A DNA stretch of 64,000 bases, from positions 868,001 to 932,000 of the forward strand of contig JAYKKR010000005.1 of NCBI GenBank assembly GCA_036971615.1, given 5' to 3'. Below are positions 11,893-22,361 of this stretch, in pieces. The notes beneath the pieces were generated by a model that was not told the DNA's origin, did no database searches, and saw only the letters and a list, made by a program, of their open reading frames with translations. Source of the stretch: Amyloporia xantha (taxonomy: Eukaryota > Basidiomycota > Agaricomycetes > Polyporales > Adustoporiaceae). Position numbers and translations under genes: made by a program. Numbering within the stretch: position 1 is the first letter of the stretch; the number at the start of each line of letters is the position of its first letter.

Positions 11893-14395
11893 ATGTTTCC
11901 AAGGGGCCCAAGGTTTCCCGCTACCAAAGGTTTGTCGTCCATAAATGCTTTGAGTAGCTTTTACCTGTAATCCAATCTCTTTAGTAACCGACGTCCCTGG
12001 CCCTAACGCTTACAACCCGCAAGGTATGAAAGTTTGAATAACGCAGCAGCAGCAGCATATTTATATATTTGTGCCATAGATCCGGAATTCGACGCATACA
12101 AGAGAGGAGCTTTCCTGGAGAAAACAAATCGCTTCACGAAAGACAACCCCTCCGACGTCCCCGGTATGTTGAAATATTGTGCTCAATGATTTCTGCGAAA
12201 CTCTGACATTGCAAAATTGAAGGGCCAGGGGCGTATAACACAGAAACCAATGTAGCCCGTACCAAAGCCTCCACCAACGCCTCTAAATCCGGTGGTGATC
12301 GCTATGCTGTCCTGCAACGGAAGGTAGAGGAGCTAGAGCGAGTTCATGCAGAGGGAAAGAAGGCTGTCAGTGACTCAAATACTTATCATTGATCTTAAGA
12401 CTGATTTTGATGTAGCACCACTTAGAGATGGAACGCATCAAACTAGAACTCAGCCGCACGCAAAAATCCGCCTCAGAGCATTCTGAACGGGCAGACAAAC
12501 TGAAGAAACAAAACGAATTACTCGATACTAGAGTGCAAGAACTGAAGAAGTCAAGTCTTGCAGAGCAAAGTGAACTGCGGGACTTGCGCGCCAAATTGAA
12601 GATGGCTGACCACGAACGTGCCCAACTTTCTGCAAAACATGGGGAGGCTGGAGAGGCAAAGAAAGCTCTTCAGGCGGCCGAGTCGAAGAGGAGGGATGAA
12701 CTACGGGAGCGGGATAAGCGGATAGCAGAACTGGAGAAGACATTCAGTTCAGAGAGGAAAAAACGGGAGACGGCGGAGGCGAGGCTAGCAGACTTGAAGA
12801 ATAAAGTGGATGCGGAAGCTCAAGGAACTCGCGTTATCGTCTCAGACTTGGAAACGCAGCTACACGCTACGCGAGCGGAAGCACATGACGCCCGGGCTGC
12901 TCTACGAGACCTCAAGTCGCAAGCCGTAGACAAGCAGGAGGAACTCTTGGACAAGCTCGAGCAGCACCGTGCCATCCTGGCTCGTGTAGCGGAGGAATAC
13001 GGTCGACTAGCATCTACGACCGTTGCGAAAACAATCTACTCCCATGCCGAAGACAAAGTGATTGCCCTTCAACTGCGCGTCTTCCGGTTAGAACGTAAGC
13101 TAGCAAACGCGGATGGTCAAGTCGTCGAACTGGCCCATCTAGTGCGACATACGAAGGAAGAGAACGCATTCCTGGCTGCTCGCCTGCATGAGGTTGATGC
13201 AGAAGCTTTATTCTATTCTCAGTCATTGAAAGACTCTACGGACCAAGACCTACCAGATCCTTCTGTTTGGAGAGCGTTCGACGAAGACCTGGACGACATG
13301 GGACAGAATTTGCAAGATTCCGGTGCTGTCGCACGAAAAGAAATAGAAGCAGATCTTCGTTCCTGGGTAAACTTATATCGACTCCGCAGCGAGGCCCTAT
13401 TGCTCCATAGCTCAGTCTTGCTGAAGACTTTGGACGATGCCGAAGGACAAGCGCGACAGCACGCATCCCAGCTATCTGATATGGAGACGAAGCACGGGGA
13501 CTTGAACCTCGCTCTAGAGAAGTTGCGGACAGACCACACTTCCACCAGGCAGCAACTCGCCGACAGCGTAGCTGCTTTCGAAATCTGCAAAGCGAAAGAA
13601 GCTTCACTGAATCAAGAGCTGGAAAAGACGCGTACGGATGCCCAACTAGAGGTGTCCAAGGTTCAGCAAATGCTACAGAAAGAGAAGGAAGCTGGCAGGC
13701 GACTTGCAGAGATCGTCCACAAGACCCGGACAGCGGAAGAAGCCTTGCATGCCGAAATTGACCAGTAAAACACCTCACTTCTTGTGGGAAAATGCATCAG
13801 TCCTGACTTCTATTTCATCTAGGTTATCCTCTGAACTAGTACACGCAACACGATACGAAGAAGCATACGCCAGTCTTATGGACGAAGTTGATGCTCTCGT
13901 AGCGCGGAACGCGCTTGCTGAGGAAGAAGCAGCGCACCTGAGCAAGTTCAATGCCGAGATTTTAGGCCACAACAACCCAGCACAGCGCATCATGTACGTA
14001 GACAAGATCAGGAGGGAGCTACATGAGACGAAGCAGGTGTGTTGCGTTACGTGGGATATCGTGTTGTGGAATTAGGACGCTGATCCCGTATGGAAAAGAA
14101 ACTTCTGATTTGCAGTCGAGACAAAGATACCATGCAGGCCAACAACGAGGACTTGCAGCATGAGCTTGCACTGTACAAGTCGGTCGCTGTTCCGCCAGAG
14201 TTGAAGCCGCGGACGATGGTGACGCGAGTAGACCGTGCACCATTGTCGACCCAAAGCATCAACGGTAACGCAAGCAGTAAGGCGATGGAATTGGTGCAAG
14301 GAGCGTCGGTCACGCACACAGCCCCTAAGAAGCTTGACCCATTGCCTGAAATTGAGTACGACCAAGAGGAGATGACGCTAGACGAGATCATGTAG
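11893..14395 (+). CDS. long coiled-coil protein with HMMR/RHAMM-like N-terminus
   Basis: Seven exons (11893-11929, 11985-12023, 12080-12163, 12223-12365, 12416-13764, 13823-14038, 14116-14395) give 715 residues. The first 60 residues contain two PGPxxYN elements (DVPGPNAYN and DVPGPGAYN) flanking a phenylalanine-rich part (GAFLEKTNRF), the layout of the N-terminus of animal HMMR and of SHIPPO-type repeats in microtubule proteins. From about residue 75 to 640 the protein is a nearly continuous coiled coil. Residues near GHNNPAQRIMYVDKIRREL resemble the HMMR C-terminal leucine-zipper region. This suggests a spindle or microtubule-associated protein; animal HMMR binds TPX2 and spindle poles. The role is inferred. 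The last intron needs donor GTGTTG two bases after a more usual-looking site, because only that phase keeps the frame, so the junction is less sure. It ends in a short acidic tail. Confidence 0.75.
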
Positions 14396-14826
14396 CAAGG
14401 TGGCTTGGAAATGTGGGGATGAGCAATGATTTTATACGTATTTTTCTTGTATTCAACACTCCGGGTTCCTGTGGATATGGTGGCCGAAACATTATTTCCC
14501 TCGTCGCGTATCTTGATCTTCTCTTGCCATCCCTCATCGACGACAAGTCCTGGAGATGTATCACTAGCGGCAGCTTAGAATCAATTACCAACATGCCGGG
14601 GCCTCTGGCCTAGCAGAACAATGATCCCTAAGGGATTAATCACTGTAGGTATAAGAGTCTTGCGATACATAGGCATAGTATGTAGTTCTTCCCATGCGGA
14701 CTTGGTTATGAAGAGATACGCCTTGCGGAAAAATAAAGGAGTTAATCAAAGTGCACCAGGAAGCAAAGGGGATAGCAGCGTCAGTGTGGAAAACCCCATT
14801 CGTACGCATGTTCAAACGATTATTTA
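14396..14826. other. convergent intergenic region
   Basis: Sits between the stops of the coiled-coil gene and the cysteine-synthase-like gene. The frame 14621-14974 runs antisense through the last exon of the latter and has no features of its own. No gene is supported. Confidence 0.4.
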
Positions 14827-16180
14827 TCAATCTAATACAGCGTACTTCTTCAAGTGCAGAGGAATAGCATCCTCAAAGCCCTTGGCCTTCAGCCAGGCTT
14901 TGGAGAATAGCCGGCTCTGGTATCGATATGCACCGTCACACAAAATTGTGGCGACGGTTTTCCCTAAGAATTAAGCAGGTCAGCTAAGGGCGCGCTCATC
15001 TACAACAATAGTATCGCTCACCCGGACCCAATTTCTGTGCGAGCTTCACAGCCGCGACGACATTCAGCGCGGAGCTAGCCCCGAGGTAGAGACCTTCACT
15101 ATCTAGCAGGTCGTACACCATTTCGAGGGACTCGGCATCAGGAATGTGGAACGCGCCATCGATCTCGGTGATGAGTGTCCCCAAGTTATTCGTGATTCGT
15201 CCCTGACCAATACCTGAGGAAGACCACAATCAATCAGATTACAACCAATACGTATGGAAACCACAAACCTTCTGTGATCGACCCTCCGCTCCTCTCCGTC
15301 AACTTCCCTCCGCTGCTCACATAGCTGTACAACACGCTGCCTGGAGGGTCCGCCAGCCACACCTGCGTCTTTCCGCTACTTTTCTCCTTCAGATACTTGC
15401 CCGTTCCCGCAAGCGTGCCCCCGGTGCCTGTAGCGCAGATAAAACCGTCCACATTTCCGTTTGTCTGCTCCCAAATCTCCGGACCTGTGGAGAGATAATG
15501 CGCCTTTGCATTCGCAGTGTTGTCGAACTGGTCCGTCCAAATGGCGTTGGGGAGACTAGCAGCAAATTCGCGCGCCTGGTGGTTGTAGTTCTTGGGGTTC
15601 TCGAATGCGACCGCCGGGACGGGATATACTTCTGCGCCGAGCATACGGAGCAGGTCAATCTTTTCTTGACTCTAGCGTAGACCATGGTTCTTGGCATGCG
15701 AAACGCGACGGTGTACGAAGGGAGACTTACTTGCGTATCGGGCATGAAGATGACGCACTTGTAGCCTCGAGCTCTGCATACGTGTGCAAGACCGATCCCA
15801 GTGTTGCCCGCGGTGCCTTCAACGACGGTTCCTCCGGGCTTAATTCTTTGTAGAGAAACGTCATTACAAGGGTCGCTGAGTGTGAGGAAGAAAACATGCG
15901 TACAATCCCCTCTCCTCTGCATCTCGGACGACGCCCAAAGCAGCACGATCCTTCACACTTCCGCCAGGATTTTGAAACTCTGCCTTTCCGACAATGTTGC
16001 ACCCTGTCTTTTCCGAGAGTTTTTTCAACCGAATCTGAGAGCAGCTGTCAGGACATGACGTTCGAAACTATCTATATAATGCCTCACCAATGGTGTGTTC
16101 CCCACAGCGCCAGTGAACCCATCTACGGCACGAGACGTGAAGGTCCTCGCCAGCATCTGGGCTCGTAGAGCAGCGGACAT
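14827..16180 (-). CDS. cysteine synthase-like PLP enzyme (beta-substituting, fold type II)
   Basis: Six exons (16180-16088, 16034-15904, 15845-15731, 15671-15269, 15213-15022, 14963-14827) give 356 residues. Motifs in order: [14 protein letters not shown] at the N-terminus; [12 protein letters not shown] with the PLP-binding lysine; [11 protein letters not shown] and the phosphate-binding [10 protein letters not shown]; then [10 protein letters not shown] and TVATILCDG near the end. These match the cysteine synthase/cystathionine beta-synthase family without the CBS regulatory domains. The N-terminus ([19 protein letters not shown]) looks like a mitochondrial presequence. It resembles fungal mitochondrial proteins annotated as cysteine synthase (S. 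pombe Cys12, yeast YGR012W type). The usual reaction is O-acetylserine or O-acetylhomoserine plus sulfide to cysteine or homocysteine, but the true substrate of this fungal branch is not certain. Confidence 0.88.
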
Positions 16181-16696
16181 GATGGTGTAAAACAAGTCAG
16201 TCGTCGGGAACCTCGTCGCGGGCTCATGGCTCTATACTCTCAGACCCAACTGAAGGCGTCATTATGAGCAGTCCCGATTTACAGAAATTTCGCGCCCGGC
16301 AATTACTTATCCGCGGAAATGACGGGTCTACAGCACATCAACCTGCCGATCGTACTTACGGATGTCAGCACACTTTCTCTAGCATTGCTCGAGAGGTTCA
16401 GCAACTATTTAACACGGAAAACGAAAATAATGTGACTGCGATGGCGGCGTATCCATTAAAATGCATATACATAGATGTATCGTCGACGAGGCGAAGTAGA
16501 AGATGTCCCTAGTGTCAGAAGGAGAAAACAAGTAGCTAAGAGCCAGAAAGATGGGAGGGCGTGTGGACCGAGATGTCCGTCGTGCGAGCGTGCATACGTC
16601 GTGCGGGCCATGATATCAAGATTATCAGAACAGGAGGGGTATCAACCAGACAGGAAGGATAGAGCAGCAGATTCTCCGGAGCCGTAACAGAAACGA
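16181..16696. other. intergenic region
   Basis: Upstream of the cysteine-synthase-like gene and downstream of ARF, both on the minus strand. No coding features are seen; it should contain the promoter of the first and the 3' end of the second. Confidence 0.35.
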
Positions 16697-17528
<832 letters not shown>

Positions 17529-17896
17529 ATTGAGATTGACGAGCTGAAAGAATGTATGAACGAAGGAACGACGGGAGGTGAGGTGTGGACGAGAGAGAAA
17601 GGAGGTGAAGGTCGCTGAGCTTTACGACGCGGTGGACGCTGAACAAATTCCAGGCAGCTCTATGCCCGAACTGATACCGTGACCCCGGACAGTACCACTC
17701 ACACAACCCCCGAGATCGACGGCCGCCATCAACTGCCACCCCGTGCCTTCACACAAACTTATTCGAGCACAGCATATGGATTAAGAGTGAGGAATAGAGT
17801 AGAAACAGGTATCAATTACGGACACCCCTCCAGCACAGATCTAGACAATACAAAGTATCCAGCGATATATGGTATAGAACACACAAAATGTCCATG
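17529..17896. other. intergenic region
   Basis: Promoter side of ARF and 3' side of the LRR gene, both on the minus strand. Purine-rich just before the ARF start on the plus strand, meaning pyrimidine-rich in the direction of transcription. No gene is supported. Confidence 0.35.
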
Positions 17897-20098
17897 TCAT
17901 CCAGAAGGCACCCCCGGCGAGCCCAGTTGCGACTGGTTGAGTACCTTCAACCATCCATCGCCCATATCTGATCGTAAGGCCTCTATCCGTGCCCGGAACG
18001 CATCTGCTTCCTTGAACTGGTCCGCAGAGGTGCGAACCTCGCCAGCTGGCTGATACATGGACGCGGACACACGCGCTCTCCGAGCGGCCGACTTGGACAT
18101 TGTCGCAGACCTGCGCAAGGACCCTGTACGTGGGGCTGCAGAGACCATATCTGCAGGGTCGTCTGATATATCATTGCTAGACGCAGCAAATTCTGTAACA
18201 TGACGACTGTGCCGGGACCGGGGTAATGGTCGCACCACGGGCGAAGCAGCAGACGACGGTGCAGCGACCCCGGATGCCGTCTCCCGCGAGGGTCCCGCAA
18301 CCGGAGATGTTGCTGTAACCAACCCAGACTCTTGAGATGTCCGCCTTGGGCTCACATTCTTCCCAGTAAGGAGTCTGTTATCGGAGTACGCGGGCGTGGT
18401 GCTTCTGGACCTCCCCACCTCGCTACCGTCTCCACCGTCCAATTCAACAATCCGCTTGTGCTTCTTCCGACGGCCCCTTCCCTGCACCGGGCCTGTCTGT
18501 GGCGTAGCGGCATGCGAAGCAGATGAAGAAGGCGACGACGGCCCTTGGAGAGGACTTGGGGCAGTGGGAGACGTGCCATTCCTCTGTCGAGGGCTGCCCA
18601 CGGCGACAACTGGAGGTGTGTAAGCAACCGAAGGCTGGTGCGCAGACGTCATCTGCTGTGATGGCGGTGAAGTCAGGTACATCTTTTCGTAGAGCCCTGG
18701 CGGGGAGCCGTCGAGCAGGATACTCTTGCCCTCCTTCCAGAAGTAATCGAAGCACCGTATTCGGTAGCCTTCCTCGATCTCAACAAGCGGGTTACCTTCG
18801 ACCCACACTTCAGCGATATTGGGAAGCGTTGCCAGTCTGCCAACTTCGGCGCTCTCCTCGATGATGTTGTTCCGCAGATCAACTCGTTCGAGGGCTAACA
18901 ACCTCTCTAGACCACATATTGACTCGAGCCGATTGCGGGAAAGGTTAAGGTAAAGAACCTGGCCCAGCACTGTATAGACACCTAGGACAGATTCAATCAT
19001 GTTGTCGGAGAGATTTAATGAGACGAGATTGTAAAGTGAGGACAAGCCAGGCGGGATTGAGATGAGAAGATTTGACGAAAGATCGAGGTGTGTGAGTGAA
19101 GTGAGGTAGGGCAATGGAGTCGTTGGCAGGAAGGTTAGCCCGTTATCAGCCAACGATAGGTGTCTGAGGAACGCCCACTTCGACGATGCTAACTCCTTGG
19201 GCGTTGCAGATTTGGGCTTGTCCTCGACGCTCGACGTGGGTGGACTGTCAAAATCATCCTCCGCATCCTCTGGGACAGTGTCGGGCAACCGCGTGCTGTG
19301 AAAGGACGTTGCGCGTGACAAACCTCGAGGAAACCTCCTCGTCCGCGTGTCGCTCACGCGCCCCTCGCGCCGAGCCTGATCGTCCAGCACCGCGGCAATG
19401 AAAACGTCTGAAACATCCTCCAGGCCGCTATTCTTGATCGAAAGACTGCGCAAGCCTTCTGCGAGCCGATCCCAGCCGAGCAATGTGCGGGGATCGATGT
19501 CGACGCACTGCAGCGTTTGCAGGTTCTTGAACGCATCGAGCGGGAGCGCATTCTCGTTGGGCGGCTCATTGGCAAGTTCACTGATCAGCTTGGCCTCGGG
19601 CGCGTGAAGAGAGAGAGCGGGCAGCTTCGTGAAGCAGCTGTAGATGTACTTCAGTTCCGCATCTACGCTCGGAGGGGGTGCTCGGCCCCACCACCCTACG
19701 CCGAGAGAAAGACGCGACACGGCAGAGAGGGACGAACGGAAGGATGACAAAGAGAGCGTATCCGACTTGTCAGAGCCAGGGAATATGTTGACGTAGTTCA
19801 TCGGCCTCGATGGATTGTCTACACGGACGTCTAATGAGCCGATGTCGATGCTCAATGCCTCCATGCGCATCAGGAGATAGAATAGATGGTGCGAGTCGAA
19901 TGATAGGACAACAGGCTTGGCTGTCGAAGGAGCAGCATTGTCTGTCGCAAACCAGCCTAAGGGGTTCAGCACCGACGTGTCTGTGGTTTGCTTCGTACGC
20001 CGTCTGCGAGTGATACCTGCGGCAGCAAGACCTTGTTCGTGTGTTCTAATATAGTTGGCAATGCGCCTGATGTAGTCATCGCCAGGCTCGTTCTCCAT
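17897..20098 (-). CDS. leucine-rich repeat protein
   Basis: A single uninterrupted frame of 733 residues, unusual beside its intron-rich neighbours. The start MENEPGDDYIRR is chosen for its divergent-promoter position; the frame extends 35 codons further (to 20203), but that part is low in complexity. The N-terminal 250 residues are alpha/beta and end with an LRR-like segment. Residues about 310-500 hold five or six canonical repeats, such as LRHLSLADNGLTFLP, LTHLDLSSNLLISIP, LVSLNLSDNMIESV and LYLNLSRNRLESI, closed by a cap (VEGNPLVEIEEGYRIRC). The last 220 residues are Ser/Pro/Arg-rich and disordered. The architecture resembles fungal LRR proteins distantly related to animal STK11IP; that link is from memory and weak. 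A protein-protein scaffold is the safest reading. It shares a 429-base promoter with RAD23. Confidence 0.82.
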   Translation of the reverse strand: MENEPGDDYIRRIANYIRTHEQGLAAAGITRRRRTKQTTDTSVLNPLGWFATDNAAPSTAKPVVLSFDSHHLFYLLMRMEALSIDIGSLDVRVDNPSRPMNYVNIFPGSDKSDTLSLSSFRSSLSAVSRLSLGVGWWGRAPPPSVDAELKYIYSCFTKLPALSLHAPEAKLISELANEPPNENALPLDAFKNLQTLQCVDIDPRTLLGWDRLAEGLRSLSIKNSGLEDVSDVFIAAVLDDQARREGRVSDTRTRRFPRGLSRATSFHSTRLPDTVPEDAEDDFDSPPTSSVEDKPKSATPKELASSKWAFLRHLSLADNGLTFLPTTPLPYLTSLTHLDLSSNLLISIPPGLSSLYNLVSLNLSDNMIESVLGVYTVLGQVLYLNLSRNRLESICGLERLLALERVDLRNNIIEESAEVGRLATLPNIAEVWVEGNPLVEIEEGYRIRCFDYFWKEGKSILLDGSPPGLYEKMYLTSPPSQQMTSAHQPSVAYTPPVVAVGSPRQRNGTSPTAPSPLQGPSSPSSSASHAATPQTGPVQGRGRRKKHKRIVELDGGDGSEVGRSRSTTPAYSDNRLLTGKNVSPRRTSQESGLVTATSPVAGPSRETASGVAAPSSAASPVVRPLPRSRHSRHVTEFAASSNDISDDPADMVSAAPRTGSLRRSATMSKSAARRARVSASMYQPAGEVRTSADQFKEADAFRARIEALRSDMGDGWLKVLNQSQLGSPGVPSG

Positions 20099-20438
20099 GG
20101 TACGATGAGTGCCACAGTCGTTCCTAGCAAGAGTAAAAGAGGTTGCGGATATTCTTGGGGTATTGAAGGCTTGGTGAGAAGGAAGTTCCCCTGCAAGCGA
20201 CACAGCATGTGCAATGCTTACAATCTCGACCAGACAAGTCTCCGCCGTTCAGATTGGCTACACCCTGACAGTGACACGATTCGGGAAAGTTAAGAGTAAG
20301 TGGTGACGGCCGTAGTGCTATATACCTGCCTATGTCTGCCTGCAGGCTGCATGCAGCTGCAGCACACAGGTGGCTCAGAGATCCGAGTACACACAGCACC
20401 GGGCCCAACCTCTGCGACTTCAGATGGCTGCTCCAGAT

Positions 20439-20453
20439 CACGTGAGGACGCGT
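20439..20453. promoter_or_regulatory. CACGTG and ACGCGT in the LRR/RAD23 divergent promoter
   Basis: CACGTG (20439-20444) and ACGCGT (20448-20453) are nearly adjacent, 75 to 90 bases before the RAD23 start. The rest of 20099-20527 has no gene; a pair of GCAGGCTGCATGCAGCTGCA-like inverted elements lies near 20341-20362. Confidence 0.5.
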
Positions 20454-20527
20454 AACCTTTGGTCGACCCTGCGCGACTTCGCTTCGACCATAACCTCTCT
20501 GATCTTTACTTGCGTCTCTCCATCACG

Positions 20528-22040
20528 ATGAAGATCACTGTGAAGACGCTGCAGCAGAAAGTCTTCCAGGTAATGACATGGGTGAAGTGTCCAGTGGATT
20601 TGCAGAGATCTTATTGTGGTATACTCTAGATCGATGCGGAAGGCTCAGACACGGTGGTCGATCTAAAGAAGAAGATTCAAGAGAGCCAGGGACACGCTTT
20701 AGAGACGCAGAAGCTAATTTACTCTGGTGAACTTCTGCATTGTGATCTTTCACATAATTGTGGCTAACGTTATCGGTCAGGTAAAATACTACCCGATTCG
20801 AAGACAGTGGAATCATGCGAGATAAAGGAGAAAGACTTTTTGGTGCTTATGGTGTCGAAGGTACGCTTGGTAGCCTGCTTGAAGATTACATACTCACATG
20901 AATACTTCGTCGATGGTATGCAGCCGAAACCCACTGCCTCGGCACCCGCTGCTTCATCAAGTACTCCGGCAACTTCGAGTCCTGCCCCAGCTTCGCCCGC
21001 TCCCGTCGCTGAAGCTGCGCCTGTCGCCCCAATAGCATCTTCAACTCCGGCTGCCGTGCCACAGCCACCCAACGCTCCAATTCTTACTCCAGCTCAGGCA
21101 ACACCAGTGGCTGCGCCGGCCGCGTTTGGCGATTCAAATTCCTTCTTAACTGGAGAGGCATTGCAATCCACAGTTCAAAATATGATGGAAATGGGCTTCG
21201 AACGGGAGCAGGTCATGCGGGCGTTGAGGGCCAGTTTCAATAACCCTGATAGGGCAGTGGAGTACTTGTTCAATGTGCGTTACGAGCAGTATTCCCACCT
21301 TGCGTGCATACTGACCTTGAGACATAAAAAGGGTATTCCCGCACACTTAGAAGCGGCTGCTGCAGGGCCACAGGCACAACCAGCGGCCGGTGGAAATGCT
21401 CCAGCTGCAGCGCCCGCGCCGGCTGCGCAGCCCGCCCCCACCTCAAATGCTCCTCAGAACCTCTTCCAGGTTTGTATATATCCTTGGTCTCTTTTACCTG
21501 TTCCGTTCTGCTTACGCTCTTCACAGCTTGCTCAGCAGCAACAGCAGCAACATCCGGGCGCCGTCCCAGCTGCCGCTGGAGGTAACGCACCAGGACTCGA
21601 CATGGCTACTCTACAGAACCATCCCCAGGTCCAGCAGCTCCGTGAACTTGTAGCGCAGAACCCGGCACTGGCTCAGCCTTTAATCCAGCAGCTTGCTGCG
21701 CAGAATCCACAGCTCGCACAGATGTTCGCCCAGAACCCCGAGGCGATCCTGCAGCTCTTGGGGGGCGCAGAGGGCTTCGACTTTGGGGAAGGCGAAGGCG
21801 AGGGGGCACTGCCGCCGGGCACGCATGTCATTAACATTACAGAAGATGAACAGGCAGCGATCCAGCGCGTGAGTACCCAATGTTTGTATGGACTAGCTAA
21901 TGCTGACCGCTGTCTGCTCACTCTAGCTGGAGGCGCTAGGCTTCCCTCGACAAGCTGTCATTGAGGCATACTTCGCATGTGACAAGAACGAGGAGCTGGC
22001 CGCCAACTACCTGTTCGACAGCAATTTTGACGACTCATAA
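20528..22040 (+). CDS. RAD23: UV excision repair / proteasome shuttle protein RAD23
   Basis: Seven exons (20528-20569, 20630-20726, 20781-20860, 20924-21274, 21332-21469, 21527-21868, 21927-22040) give 387 residues, typical for the family. Domains in order: ubiquitin-like domain ([18 protein letters not shown] ... [12 protein letters not shown]), an Ala/Pro-rich linker, UBA1 ([20 protein letters not shown]), a Gln-rich linker, the XPC/Rad4-binding domain ([18 protein letters not shown] ... LQQL-type helices), and C-terminal UBA2 ([19 protein letters not shown]). The UBL docks on the proteasome, the UBAs bind ubiquitin chains, and the XPC-binding region stabilises Rad4 in nucleotide excision repair. 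Found in nucleus and cytosol. The acceptor before GIPAHLE (AAAAAG) is weak, but the junction reproduces the conserved end of UBA1. Confidence 0.95.
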
Positions 22041-22246
22041 TTTTGTGCTGGAGGGGTTGGATGACATCAGATGTGACTCCGAAAGTAAATACGACCATGT
22101 ATGCGTAGTAGCTACCCGTTTCTATGTACTTATCGCGCTCTGTCGTGAATTTGTATCGTTTGGCAAGTTGTTGCGGTCCGCAGTGCAAGCCTACTTACAA
22201 GCGTGATGTTTTGCGTCATTCAGTTCGTTTACTTCCGCGCTGATAA

Positions 22247-22263
22247 CACGTGACTTCACGCGA
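22247..22263. promoter_or_regulatory. CACGTG and ACGCGA upstream of the TPP1-like gene
   Basis: CACGTG (22247-22252) and ACGCGA (22258-22263) lie about 100 bases before the start at 22362, the same pairing as at other chromosome-maintenance genes in the window. The rest of 22041-22361 shows no gene. Confidence 0.4.
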
Positions 22264-22361
22264 CCGTCCCTGCAAGGCTGCAACCGCGTCCCATCGCTCG
22301 CAAGTACGCTACGTGCTGCACTACAGCATTTACATGTACCGTTCTCATCTCTGGGCGACCT

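Noticed and set aside
14360..14395. EEMTxxEIM motif shared by the coiled-coil protein's end and glutamate-cysteine ligase (49800)
   Set aside because: Short and acidic; flanking sequence is unrelated, so coincidence is more likely than homology.
14621..14974. Plus-strand frame of 117 codons
   Set aside because: Antisense to the last exon of the cysteine-synthase-like gene and without features.
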